In this document: positions 36,572-48,030 of the stretch, piece after piece | How positions within the stretch are numbered: position 1 is the first letter of the stretch | Layout: each line of letters opens with the position of its first letter | Assembly: GCF_032884065.1 (NCBI RefSeq) | Contig: NC_088866.1 | Location: 51,840,068-51,904,067 of the forward strand | Length of the DNA: 64,000 nucleotides | Direction: 5' to 3' | DNA from: Artemia franciscana | Taxonomy: Eukaryota; Arthropoda; Branchiopoda; Anostraca; Artemiidae | Notes under the pieces: generated by a model | Databases searched by the model: none | What the model was told of the DNA's origin: nothing | What the model saw: the letters and a program-made list of their open reading frames with translations, nothing else | Made by a program: the position numbers and the translations under genes

Positions 36572-36775
36572 TTAACTACGTAAAACTTGCGAATATACAA
36601 CATTCTTTGCTGTCCCATTGTCTTTGCATATAAATAGATTGTCAGGTTTACCGACTCTTGAACATGCAACATATAATGGTCCATGGGAAAACAATCTGTA
36701 TTCAGATCTATACCTCATGATTCTAATGATTGCCCTTGAGCTTTGTTGATGGTGATTGCTAATCGACCATTCCCT
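36572..36775 (-). pseudogene. Helitron helicase C-terminus, copy 1
   Basis: On the minus strand LAITINKAQGQSLES is followed after a stop and frameshift by [15 protein letters not shown], then KNVVYSQVLRS and TAA. Known for the family: the Pif1-like helicase of Helitrons ends with the TINK-QGQ motif V and the (A/C)SR motif VI. The remnant lies just before the 3' terminal hairpin, the expected position. It is not functional. Confidence 0.85.
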
Positions 36776-36929
36776 GTCCCGGTGTCCCGGTCGTCATTTA
36801 TATCCCCCTGTTTCCCCCGGTGTCCCCGTTGTAGTTGTGTCCCTGTGTCCCGGTCGTCATTTATATTCCCTGTGTCCCGGTCGTCATTTGTATCCCGGTG
36901 TCCCGGTCTGTATATACATTCGTTTTTTA

Positions 36930-38890
36930 GTTTTGTTTTTCTCCTTTATTTTTTTCCTTTTTTTTTCTTTTTTAGTTTATTTAGATTTTTAGATTTTTTA
37001 GTTTTTTTATTAGTTTTTAGTTTTTTTTCTTTTCTTTTTTGTAGTTTTTACCTTCTTTTTAGTTTTGTTAGTTTTTTTTTTTACTTATGTCCTGGTCGTC
37101 ATTTATACTCCCTGTGTCCCGGTGCTTTGTTGATTGCTAATCGAACATTTATTTTTTTCTTTTTTAGTTCTTTTAGTTTTTACCTTTTTTAGTTTTTTAT
37201 AGTTTTTTAGATGAAAATTTTTTTTAGTTTTTTCCTTTTTTTCTTTTTAGTTTTTTATTGGTTTTTACCTTTATTTTAGCTTATTTTTCAGTTTTTTCCT
37301 TTTTTTTAGTTTTTTTTTATTTTTTTTAGTTTTTTACCTTTTTTTAGTTTTTTTAGCTTTTTTAGTTTTTTAGCTTTTTTACTTTTTTTATTAGTTTTTA
37401 GTTTTTTTTGTAGTTTTTGCCTTTTTTTAGTTTTTTCAGTTTTTTTTTTAGTTTTTTATTGGTTTTTACCTTTATTTTAGCTTATTTTTCAGTTTTTTCC
37501 TTTTTTTTAGTTTTTTTTTAGTTTTTAGTTTTTTACCTTTTTTTAGTTTTTTTAGTTTTTTAGCTTTTTTATTTTTTTATTAGTTTTTAGTTTTTTTTGT
37601 AGTTTTTGCCTTTTTTTAGTTTTTTTAGTTTTTTAGCTTTTTTATTAGTTTTTAGTTTTTTTTTAGTTTTTACCTTCTTTTTAGTTTTGTTAGTTTTTTT
37701 TTTTACTTATGTCCTGGTCGTCATTTATACTCCCTGTGTCCCGGTGCTTTGTTGATTGCTAATCGAACATTCCTTTTGTCCTGGTCGCTTTCTCTTTGAG
37801 TGTCGTCATTTATTTTTTTCTTTTTTAGTTCTTTTAGTTTTTACCTTTTTTAGTTTTTTTTTAGTTTTTTAGATGAAAATTTTTTTTAGTTTTTTCCTTT
37901 TTTTCTTCTTAGTTTTTTATGGGTTTTTACCTTTATTTTAGCTTATTTTTCAGTTTTTTCCTTTTTTTTAGTTTTTTTTATTTTTTGTTTTTTTTAGTTT
38001 TTTACCTTTTTTTAGTTTTTTTAGTTTTTTAGCTTTTTTACTTTTTTTATTAGTTTTTAGTTTTTTTTGTAGTTTTTGCCTTTTTTTTAGTTTTTTCAGT
38101 TTTTTTTTTAGTTTTTTATTGGTTTTTACCTTTATTTTAGCTTATTTTTCAGTTTTTTCCTTTTTTTTTAGTTTTTTTTAGTTTTTAGTTTTTTTAGTTT
38201 TTTACCTTTTTTTAGTTTTTTTAGTTTTTTTAGTTTTTTAGCTTTTTATTTTTTTTATTAGTTTTTAGTTTTTTTTGTAGTTTTTGCCTTTTTTTAGTTT
38301 TTTTAGTTTTTTAGCTTTTTTATTAGTTTTTAGTTTTTTTTGTAGTTTTTGCCTTTTTTTAGTTTTTTTAGTTTTTTAGCTTTTTTATTTTTTTTATTAG
38401 TTTTTAGTTTTTTTTGTAGTTTTTGCCTTTTTTTAGTTTTTTCAGTTTTTCTTTTAGTTTTTTATTGGTTTTTACCTTTATTTTAGCTTATTTTTCAGTT
38501 TTTTCCTTTTTTTTAGTTTTTTTTAGTTTTTTACCTTTTTTTAGTTTTTTTAGTTTTTTATTGGTTTTTACCTTTATTTTAGCTTATTTTTCAGTTTTTT
38601 CCTTTTTTTTAGTTTTTTTTAGTTTTTAGTTTTTTTAGTTTTTTACCTTTTTTTAGTTTTTTTAGTTTTTTTAGTTTTTTAGCTTTTTTATTTTTTTTAT
38701 TAGTTTTTAGTTTTTTTTGTAGTTTTCGCCTTTTTTTTAGTTTTTTTAGTTTTTTAGCTTTTTTATTAGTTTTTATTTTTTTTTGTAGTTTTTGCCTTTT
38801 TTTAGTTTTTTTAGTTTTTTAGCTTTTTTATTTTTTTTATTAGTTTTTATTTTTTTTGTAGTTTTTGCCTTTTTTTAGTTTTTTCAGTTT
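36930..38890. repeat. Degenerate T-rich minisatellite inside the nested Helitron
   Basis: About 2 kb is built from TTTTTTAGTTTTT, TTTACCTTTTTTTAG, TTTTTGTAGTTTTTGCC and TTTTATTAGTTTTTAG words in varying order. A larger duplication of ~620 bp is visible: TGTCCTGGTCGTCATTTATA through GTTGATTGCTAATCGAACAT occurs near 37089 and again near 37709. There is no coding capacity. Confidence 0.9.
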
Positions 38891-38979
38891 TCAGTTTTGT
38901 CACCTGATCCAGTTTTTTCAGGTGACGTCACCTGATCCATCCACAGATCCACACACAGACAACTTATTTTTATATATAT

Positions 38980-38982
<3 letters not shown>

Positions 38983-39070
<88 letters not shown>
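38983..39070. repeat. (TA)n array, right part, after the nested Helitron
   Basis: A pure TA run leads into CATGTTTTTAACTACGTAAA, the tail of the outer element's helicase fragment. Confidence 0.9.
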
Positions 39071-39073
<3 letters not shown>

Positions 39074-39077
39074 GTTT

Positions 39078-39275
39078 TTAACTACGTAAAACTTACGAAT
39101 ATACAACATTCTTCGCTGTCCCATTGTCTGTGCACATAAATAGATTGTCAGGTTTACCGACTCTTGAACATACAACATACAATTGTCCATGGGAAAACCA
39201 ATCCATATTCAGATCTAATACCTCATTATTCTAATGATTGCCCTTGAGATTTGTTGATGGTGATTGCTAATCAAA
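39078..39275 (-). pseudogene. Helitron helicase C-terminus, copy 2
   Basis: It is closely similar to 36572-36775. On the minus strand it reads through NKSQGQ-like text, then [18 protein letters not shown] text, ending KNVVYS-VLRS. It belongs to the outer element and is separated from that element's 3' end by the nested Helitron. Confidence 0.78.
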
Positions 39276-40200
39276 CATTCCCTGTGTCCCCGTCATCCTT
39301 TATATATCCCCCTGTGCCCCCCGGCGTCCCCATTGTAGTTGTATCCCTGTGTCCCGGTCGTCATTTATATTCCCTGTGTCCCGGTCGTCATTTATATTCC
39401 CTGTGTCCCAGTCGTCATTTGTGTCCCGGTCGGTAATTTCTCTTTGAGTGTCCTGGTCGTAATTTATATTCCCTGTGTCCCGGTCGCTATTTGTGTCCCG
39501 GTGTCCCGGTCTGTAATGTCATCTTATAATGACGTCATATACAAACCCTTATATACTTATAATGACGCCATATGCAAACCCACAAACAAACAAACTTGCA
39601 TACATACAACTTATTTTTATATATACAGATATAGTTTCTTTTGTAGTTTTTCTTTTTTTAGTTTTGCAGCTTTTTTTAGTCTTTTTAGCATTTTTTCTTT
39701 TTAGTTTTTTGCCTTTTTTATTTTTTTCCTTTTTTTAAAGTTTTTTTCTTTTTAGGTTTTTTCATTTTTTAGCTTTTTTCGCGCCATATTAGTTACGCGC
39801 CATTGTAGTTGTGTCCCCCGGTCGTCATTTATATATCCCCCCTGTGCCCCCCGGCGTCCTCGTTGTAGTTGTGTCCCTGTGTCCCGGTCGTCATTTATAT
39901 TCCCTGTGTCCCGGTCGTTAATTGTGTCCCGGTGTCCCAGTCTTTAATTTCTCTTTGAGTGTCCTGGTTGTCATTTATATTCCCGGTATCCCGGTCGTCA
40001 TTTGTGTCTCGGTGTCCCGGTCTGTAATTTCATCAGTCGACAAACATGACGTCAGTCGACAAACAACTTCATGACGGAATAATGCTCAATCCTTATAATG
40101 ACGTCAGTCGACAAACATGACGTCAGTCGACACACAAACATGACGTCAGTAGACAGACACACAGACAAACAACTTATTTTTATATATAGATAGATAACCA

Positions 40201-40922
40201 TCTATTTTATCTAATTAATACAAGTTCGTTAGTAATTATAAATAATTTCTAATTAGCCCTGTCATTTCTTTTTGGGGAATTCGTGGTCAATTGACTCCTT
40301 GGCTGCTCTCTTAAGCCTAAAAAGCGTATGTCCAGAGACTGCAGCTATAGGCAACGATTCAGCAGAAGATAATTCAGATATATCTTATTTGATTAACAGC
40401 TTGTTATTGTCTTATATAGTTAGTATTAGTTATTAGTTTAAACCTACACTAAGCATAGAATCAGACCAACTACATTTTGTAGACAATATACTGCAAAATT
40501 TTATAACTATTCCGGGTTCCATTGTAAGTAAGTAAAATATTTATTACCCGTATTTTCCACATGGAACAAAACGGAGTACAATGAACAAAAAAAATAAAAG
40601 AAAAAAAAGAGAAGAAAAACCGAGAGAAATTTAAAACTGTAAAGTGGGAGGGGCCTAAAGTGACTCAAAACGTTAAACTTTTCTTATTGGTCCAAAAATA
40701 GCCATAGCTTTTCTAAGCTGGAATAAGGCTAAATGAAAATTCCAAACTATCATAAAATAAAACTAAAAACTAGGTGAAATACATCTTTTACGCTTTGTAG
40801 ATTAGTGTGTCAATAAATAATCTTTCTGTATGATTCTACTTCTCCTGTCTTTATTTTCTATTTAAGCTATGTTGTGTGCAAGGTCGTCCGTGAAGGGACA
40901 GAAGACCTCTGTACCACTTTTC

Positions 40923-40999
<77 letters not shown>

Positions 41000-41670
41000 A
41001 GAAGGACGAGTGATATTCGGTAAAAATTCAAGACTTTCTAGCAAAAAAAAAATTATATCTTAGGCCACCCCTCTGATTTTTTTTTTTTTGTAACTCGTTG
41101 TAGAAACAGAAAAATGGTGATTCTAACAAACAAACAATTTTACCAGTCAAGACCAACACTATGTTTATATAAGCTATTCTAAAACAATCAAAAACATTTA
41201 ATTATTTCAACTACATAATACATTTGCCAATCAATTAATCATTATACAACGAATCTAATATTAAATTAATTATTAAGGGTTACAACAATTTCAAATTAAA
41301 ATAACCAAAAAATGTCCATTTCCTGTATTTTAAAAAACGAATTTTAAAGTGGCAACAACAGAGAAAATCAATTCTGACTGTTAGAATTGCTTAAGTGGAA
41401 ACATCTGCAACCATATAGGATATATCTAAAAAAAAAAAATGAACGAAAAACTTTGAGAACATATAACTTTTCTTTTAAGGTGTAAGTGCCTTTGGGAATC
41501 AACAACTTCTACAGACACAAAGTGTTGCCAACTTTAACCAATTATTTTGTCGATTTATTATCACGGTTCAATATGGCAATGCTGACAAAACATGATACTG
41601 AGGTAAACCTTCATAAATTTCAACCAATCGGAAATCTTAGAAAATCGTGATTTTCAGGTAAGAAAAAAAA
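40201..41670 (-). other. WDTC1 intron sequence with a 73-bp poly-A tract
   Basis: AT-rich sequence lies on both sides of an uninterrupted A run at 40925-40997. The ~60 bp before it are less AT-rich. It could be the tail of a retroposed transcript on the plus strand, but I recognise no source gene. Confidence 0.5.
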
Positions 41671-41990
41671 GGTAAAGGACGCGGCACTAGACCCTTAAGG
41701 TCCAAACCAGCGGTGCAGATCTCCGTCTCAAGGCCCTTCAGCCAGGAATTTTAATAGAGAAATGAGGGCCAGTCATCCTGTGCTTTTTGCACACCCTTCC
41801 TGTTTACCTTCCCCAGATTTTTCCAGGTACCCATTTAGAGCTGGGTCGACTCTGGCTGTGCTTACAGAGTCACGCCACTGACCCCCTTCCCAAACCAAAT
41901 AGTTGGGCACACTAGGATGCGAACCCTCGTCCTCTCGAACAAATTATCCCAAGTCCAGCTCGCCAATCCACTAGGATAGGACATACTAGC
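41671..41990 (-). mobile_element. tRNA-headed SINE, copy 3
   Basis: It is the inverse of the SINE at 6585. The tail GGTAAAGGA lies at the left. The body includes GGTCGACTC and GAGTCACGCCACTGACCCCC. The damaged tRNA head lies at the right (box B GGTTCGCATCC, box A CTAGTGGATTGG). A 7-bp TTTCAGG repeat near 41652 and 41991 may be the target duplication. Confidence 0.82.
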
Positions 41991-42418
41991 TTTCAGGAAA
42001 ATTCATCTTCACTAAACTTAATTTTCAGGTAATAATCGAGCTATGATGGGTTCTGGGGTAAAACTGTTTTTTCAAATCCAAAAAGAAAAAAAAAAAAAAC
42101 GGCTCAAACAGATTAAATCAGCTAGCCTTTATCAAAATATTTATTGCAACTTAAAATATTCTTGACGTCAGCTAAAAATTTAAAATTTGAGTACTAGTCT
42201 TAAGTAAGCCAATGCTTTCAATAAGCTTTAACATAACAATGTTAAAGGTTTTACAAAATTTGGCCACTAACTGGCCACATTGATTTAACACATTGATTAA
42301 TTTTCTTTTTGAATTTTCTCTTTGAAACAAAACCTTATCTAAAGCATTTCTATCTGAAACATATTTTAGACAAAAAGTCCACTTCTTTGAAAAAAATATT
42401 GCCAATGGGTCTTCTGGT

Positions 42419-43110
42419 TATTTAAAACCCAGTTCTACCGGCAGGAAAAGCAAATATTTAAACTAAGATTCAAACAGAAGCGATCCGCCCATTCACCAAC
42501 ACGACATATTTTCTTACTAAAACCGTTAGGCTAGGAAAACATTATTATTGATCATGCGAAAATAAACAAGCGACGTTACGTTACATCTGTCTGAAAATCG
42601 GATGTTCCTTCTCAAAAAGGTCATGACATCATTCCGGCAGGTCATTTCTGTGTTTCTGATTAAAATCCAAATTTTGTTAAGTTTTCCAAGATAATTTCTC
42701 GAGGAAAAAATTTAAACTTTTGAATAAACGTTCAAAGTAATACTAATCACGCATTTTTACCGAAAAATTTCAGAAAGTTTTTGTTTATTTAAAACATAGT
42801 TCTACCGACCAAAGAAACGAATTTTCAACCCAGATGCAAAACAGAAACTATCCGTATATTCACCAACATGATTTTTTTTTATAGCTAAAACTGAAACGAT
42901 AGGAGGTCCATCATATAGACGAAAAGAAACTGACACAAATTTTTGTTGATGCATTATCAGTGATCAAGCAAAAACAAACAAGTGACGCTACTATGTGAAG
43001 TCTGGGTTTTGTTTCAGAAAGAAGACGATTCTCTGGTCTTACAAGAGCATTTCTTGAAAAGAAAAACTCATCTAAAGAAAATACCAAACACATCTTTACC
43101 AATAAATAAA
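42419..43110. repeat. Diverged tandem duplication, period about 367 bp
   Basis: TTATTTAAAAC(C/A)(C/T)AGTTCTACCG starts copies at 42419 and 42786. Both continue with a CATTCACCAACA(C/T)GA block, then a GATCA(T/A)GC(G/A)AAAA-AAACAAG block. Overall similarity is moderate, so the duplication is old. Confidence 0.7.
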
Positions 43111-43180
43111 CAGAAAGATGTTATTTACGCTAAAGACATTTCTGCCACCTCGCAGTCGGGTGACAAGAAATCTAGAAATG

Positions 43181-43214
43181 AGTCTAATACCCTGTTTTGA
43201 CAGGGTATTAGACT
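43181..43214. repeat. Perfect hairpin, 14-bp arms
   Basis: AGTCTAATACCCTG and CAGGGTATTAGACT are separated by TTTTGA. It is not part of a recognised element. Confidence 0.95.
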
Positions 43215-43368
43215 AATTGTTAGTTATCCTGGCGTATAGAGAAGAAATTCTGGAAGCTCCATTCAATTATACCAAGAACTGAGGGAAAATTGATACCTGC
43301 CGCCACCCAGCTTTATTCAACCTGTCTGTAAAGAAGAGATTATCCCCACTACGTTATGGACAAGGTAA

Positions 43369-43650
43369 ATAAAATGAATATAGAGTAAAATAGGATATTA
43401 AAATTGGAGAAATAAAGAATAAGATTGAGGAAAAAATGAAACTTCTGGTCGAGGACTCCAGCCTAAAAACAAATAGAAAAAAATAATAAGGTAAAATTGA
43501 ATAAAGATAGAATAGAACAAACAGGAGTAAAATCGGATATTGAATTTAGAGAAAGAAAGAATAAGATTAAGAAAAGATCAAACTCCTGATCGAGGACTCC
43601 ACAGCCTAAAAACAGATAGGAAAAAGAAATAAGGTAAAATAGAATAAAGA
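43369..43650 (-). pseudogene. Two tandem copies of a WDTC1 exon-edge fragment
   Basis: The 3' edge of the WDTC1 exon at 48960-49152 (minus strand GTTAGGCTGTGGAGTCCTCG...) reappears at 43445-43466 and 43586-43609, with ~25-30 bp of exon and the donor position. Each copy sits in a ~140-bp tandem unit that also shares GAAAGAATAAGATT and ATAAGGTAAAAT with the other. No acceptor or full exon is present. Confidence 0.75.
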
Positions 43651-43654
43651 TAAC

Positions 43655-44935
43655 TACTACTAATGCTACTACTACTACGAATAACTCACTGCAGCCCCAA
43701 GCCGCCTGAGGGCAACACAGCTACGCACGCTCCTCCTCCAAACTAATCTATTCAAGGCCTCCCTCTTTACACCCTCCCAAGAAGTTCCCATTTCCTTTAA
43801 ATCTTTATTTATGACATCCTCCCAACCCAGACAAGGACGACCTGCTTTTCGTGTAGCCACAGACAGTTGGCCAAAAAGGACAATCTTCGGCAATCTGTCA
43901 TCTTTCATCCGCAGAACGTGGCCTAGCCATCTCAACCTTTCTTTAATTATAGCCCTAGAAAGCGGGACTGAACCACATTTTTCGTGCAGCCTACTGTTTG
44001 AAACACAGTTAGTCAGCCGGGTACTCAGAACAATCCGTAGGCAATTTCTCTGGAAAACATCTAGTAAATTTTCGGAGCGCCCATGCTTCAGAGCCATATT
44101 TGACCACTGTTATCACTGTAGCTTCCAATATTCTAATCTTGGTTTGCAGACTTATCTTTCTATTCTTCCAAACTTTTTTTAACTAAGAAAAAACAACCGG
44201 AGCCTTGGCTATTCTACTTTTAATATCTTCACTGCTCCCACCCTCTTTACTAATAATACTACCACGGTAAGTGAAGCTGCACACCTGATCAATTTTTTTG
44301 TCATCCAACGTTACCTTTTCATCTTCACTTATTCCTAGCCTTAGTGACTTAGTCTTTTTAATATTAATTTTCAAACCTATTCTAGCACCCTGAACTCGCA
44401 AAACCTCTAAAAATTCATTCATTTTGCTCACACTTTCATCTAATATGCTTAAATCATCAGCATAATCTAAGTCCAGGAGAGTTTTCCATCTTCATTTAAT
44501 TTCGTGGTCTTCCATTGCCTTTCCGTTGCTCCTTAAGACAAAGTCCATTAGTACGATCCATACAAAGGGGGATAGAACACAATCCTGCATAACTCCTGAT
44601 TTAATACAAAACCAGTTGCTAACCTCATTTCCTACCTTAACCGCAGCTGTGTTATTCTGGCACATAGCTCTAATAATTTTTATGTGTTTGTCTGGTATAC
44701 CATACAAGGATAAGACCTTTGCTTAAGTTTATCTATCAACAGAATCGAACGCTTGCTCATTATCTATAAACCTGAGGACCAAAGGTGTTTGACAACTAAG
44801 GCACGTCTTAACTATTAACCTAAGAGTGAATATTTGGTCGACACATCCTCTGCTTTTTCTAAAACTGCACTGTTCTTCTCTTAAACCATTGTCCACCCCA
44901 TTTCTCAGTCTATAGAGTATCATATCACTAAGTTA
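43655..44935 (-). pseudogene. 5'-truncated LINE (same family as 16541)
   Basis: On the minus strand it begins in the RT domain (MILYRLRNGVDNGLREEQ) and runs through FIDNEQAFDSVDR, a GVMQDCVLSPF block, INIKKTKSLRLGI, LLDVFQRNCLRIVL, WLGHVLRMKDDRLPK and RPCLGWEDVINKDL to a (TAG)n tail at ~43655-43677. The catalytic YADD segment is damaged. It abuts the longer LINE copy upstream. Confidence 0.9.
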
Positions 44936-44982
44936 TTTATTTTAAAAAATTTTAATCCCACTCATCTAGTGGGTTAATTTTA

Positions 44983-47900
44983 ATTCCACTAATCTAGGAT
45001 GCTTAAATCAGCAGCATAATTTAAGTCCAGGAGCGTTTTTCCTCCCCATTTGATTCCGTGGTCTCCAATTGCCTTTCCTGTGTTCATTAAGACGAAATCC
45101 ATCAAAATGATCCATATAAAGGGGGATAGAACACAACCCTGTTTAACTCCTAATTTAATACAAAACCAGTTGCTAAGCTCATTTCCGAACTTAACCGCAG
45201 CAGTATTATTTTGGAACGTAGTACCAATCACTTTAATGTATTTTTCTGGTATACCATACAAGGATACGACCTTTGCAAACATTCTTCTATCAACAGATTC
45301 GAAAGCTTGCTCATAATCGGTAAAACTGAGGACCAAAGGTGTTTGACAACGAAGTGACTTCTCAATTATTAACCTAAGAGTGAAAACTTGGTCAACACAT
45401 GCTCTACCTTTTCTAAAACCGAATTGTTCTTCCCTTAAAACTTTGTCTACAGCATCTCTCAGTCTAAAAAGTATCATATTACTCAGTAATTTGCAACCTA
45501 CAGAGACCAGACTAATCCCTCGATAATTACGACATTCACTCTTGTCACCTTTCTTATACAGTGGTTTAATTAAGGTTTTCCTAAAACCATTAGGTAATTC
45601 CCCTTTATTCAAAAATCATGTTCATAATCTTCAGTAGCTTATTCCTAACCTCAGAGTCACCATATTTAAGAAACTCATTTATCATACTATCAGCACCTAT
45701 AGCCTTATTATTTTTTAATCCTTTTATTACTGTCGCCAATTCTTCCTCACTAAACAGATCTTCCTTCACAATCAAGGTATCACAAACTTTTTTATTCTCA
45801 TCTATATCTTTTCCTGCAACTGTATCTCGGTTTAGCACATTCTCAAAACCCATCTTTCTTTACCTTTTCCCTTATTACTAATTGTGGTCCCATTTCTATC
45901 TTTAACTGGGACTTGTCCGGATTGTCTACTCCCTTTTAATTTATTAACATGCCAGTATAATATTTTACTATTATGTGGTCTTGCCACATCTTCCAGATCC
46001 TCAGCAATTTTATCCATGGCCTCCACTTCATATCTCCTTAGTTCATGTTTTAATGTTTCCTCCACTTTCTTCACATTCCTTTTGTTTTCATACGACCTAT
46101 CACTCAGATGATTCTTGTACAAACCCCTTCTACTCTCTATTAAACCTAAAGCTTTTTCATTAACATTCCTAGTTGCAGTCTTAGCACTCTTCCCTAAGAC
46201 ACCATCAGCAACTTCACAAATTGTTTTTCTAAAATTATTCCATCCGTCTTCCACATTGTCAAATTTTAACTCTCAAGTTGAATATTCAAATGTTCTTGGA
46301 AGTTTTTTCTCAAATTTTTATCCAGGAGTCTACCAGCATCATAACTTTCCGGGAGGTAGTTACCCTTCCGAAATTTCAGCTTTAAATTAACCTTAGACAC
46401 TATTAGATGGTGATCTTTACTTTTAACATCAATAACAGCACTCCTATAGACCCTAGTATCTTGTACTTATCCTGCTAGTCTTCGGTTTACAATAACATAA
46501 TCAATAAGGTTTGCTGTCTTACCATCACGTGAATACCTTGTCAACTTATGGGCCATTTTGTGACCAAACACCGTATTGGTTATAGCTAGGTTGTTATACC
46601 TCCAAAATTGCAAAAGTCTATAGCCATTACTGTTTTCTTTTCCTAGACCAAATTTACCTAGGCTAGGATACTATCCATCCCCATTTCTACCAACCTGGGC
46701 ATTAAAATCTCCTAGCAAAAACACCATATTTCTACCTGGTACCCTGTCTATTTGCTCCTGTAACTGTAAGTAAAATTCATCTGAGTCACTAGTATCTCCA
46801 TCAGTTGGTTCAACAGGGGCATATACTTCTATAACTGACACCCTGAACTTTTTAGTCATAAAATGAGGAATTAGTATTCTATTATTAATACCTTCCCAGC
46901 CTAAACAAGACTTAGCAGCTTCCTTATTCATCATGAGCCCTATTCCCTGTCTATGTACCCCATCCTTCCTGCCTGAGGAAACAAATTCTATGTCAGCTAA
47001 TTTCATGCTTCCTACCCCTGGGATATGAGTTTCTGAAACTCCTAATAAATCCAGTTCAAACCGTCTGAATTCGTCAGTCAAAATGTCGATGCGATAGTCA
47101 TTTTTTAACGTCGTAACATTCCAAGTTCCAATTTTCATGTTCTTTACATCTTTAAAATTATTTTGGCCTCAGGAAAAGCATTGATCCTGGATACCAGTGC
47201 AGGACGGGGACCAACATATCTTCTCAAGTCTACACCGAAGCGCTTAAGCCGGCTTAGAACCGGACAGCAAGAAGTCCCTGGGACCTCCAGCAAGTTGGAG
47301 GCTTTGTGCAATCCTGGGCCCATCTTGGTCACAACATGGTTTTCAGCACTTGGCGATGCTCTTCTATCAACAAGAGTCGAAATCATGTACAGACAGTCCC
47401 AAGCCTATTACCTCCGACTCATTATATATTCATGCCTACAAATATATGCTACTACGGGGAGGCAGTCCATAGTAGATAAATTAGCTAGGAAGAGGTTTTT
47501 CAGCCCGAAAACGCCCATCAAAACAAACCAAGCCAGAAGAATATCCAATAATCAGAATCCCGTGCGAGTGCTGTGTTGTTTACAAGGCTATAATTTCCTC
47601 AGGGGGCGCCACTCCTCAAGTGCGAAAACTTGACCGCAAGTCTCCCAGTCTTGCAGGTACCCCGAAAGGGTCGAGGCAGCCCTTTACAGAGGCCGTTGTC
47701 CATAAATCTGGATCTTACGCCCTGCCGCAGTTGTCCTCCTATAGAGGATCCTCCCACGATGATGTTCTGCATCACCATGCAATTTAACCCACTACGGGGG
47801 GAAGGTTTGTAACTCATGTGACGTGTGGACACGCCAGTGAGCCCTGTTGGGTGTATGTTTGAGGGGCCTTCTTCCTCCTCCACCTGTATTTATGACCCCA

Positions 47901-48030
47901 GGAGAGGGTGCCTCAGTTTCTATTATGGACCCCTAGGGAAAAGATCTTTCTTGGTCAGTTTTTCCTATGAAGGTGCTCTACATATCTGTAGGACATTCCC
48001 CTATCTGTTGTCCTCACCAAAACCTAGCAT
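44983..48030 (-). pseudogene. LINE with APE endonuclease and RT, 3' end missing
   Basis: A GC-richer 5' UTR runs from about 48030 to 47143. The endonuclease (47138-46671) starts MKIGTWNVTTLKNDYRIDIL and carries LLGVSETHIPG (catalytic Glu) and VFLLGDFNAQVGRNGDG (catalytic Asp/Asn block). A linker follows (46254-45832), then the RT (45853-44989) with GISLVSVGCKLLSNMI, FTDYEQAFESVDR and GVKQGCVLSPF. The active site reads YAAD instead of YADD, which would inactivate it. The copy stops just after this motif and joins the 5'-truncated copy at 44935. Known for the family: APE/RT elements of this type are often annotated as craniofacial development protein 2-like or RTE/BovB. Confidence 0.92.

Larger units (their letters stand above)
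36380..38982 (-). mobile_element. Nested Helitron (2.6 kb) with both termini
   Basis: On the minus strand it begins TCTATATATATAAAAATAAG (38982 downward) and ends in AGCTAG (36385-36380) after a perfect hairpin at 36386-36414 (13-bp arms GTTGGGGTGGCGC, loop GAA). The flanks are A before TC and T after CTAG, inside a TA tract. It carries only the last part of the helicase (36572-36775) and no Rep domain. It is therefore a non-autonomous or internally replaced Helitron, with about 2 kb of T-rich repeats in place of the gene. Confidence 0.82.
35847..40194 (-). mobile_element. Outer Helitron-like element (composite, about 4.3 kb)
   Basis: Read on the minus strand, the 5' end is TCTATCTATATATAAAAATA (near 40194; the exact TC, 40190 or 40194, is ambiguous). 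The 3' end is a hairpin followed by AGCTAG at 35847-35852. The base before TC is A and the base after CTAG is T, matching the known Helitron A^T insertion. The terminal hairpin is at 35853-35881 (13-bp arms, one mismatch, loop GAA). The interior is a mosaic: short GTCCCGGTCGTCATTT-type tandem blocks, a helicase-end fragment at 39078, a second 5'-like end near 39630, and an inserted complete element at 36380-38982. Confidence 0.72.

Noticed and set aside
36743..37192. 149-codon open frame rich in Phe, Ser and Val
   Set aside because: It runs through the Helitron's GTCCCGGTC and T-rich repeats; no domain.
40862..41063. Poly-Phe and poly-Lys open frames
   Set aside because: They are the two strands of the poly-A tract.
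47163..47633. 156-codon plus-strand open frame
   Set aside because: Antisense to the 5' UTR of the minus-strand LINE; no recognisable domain.
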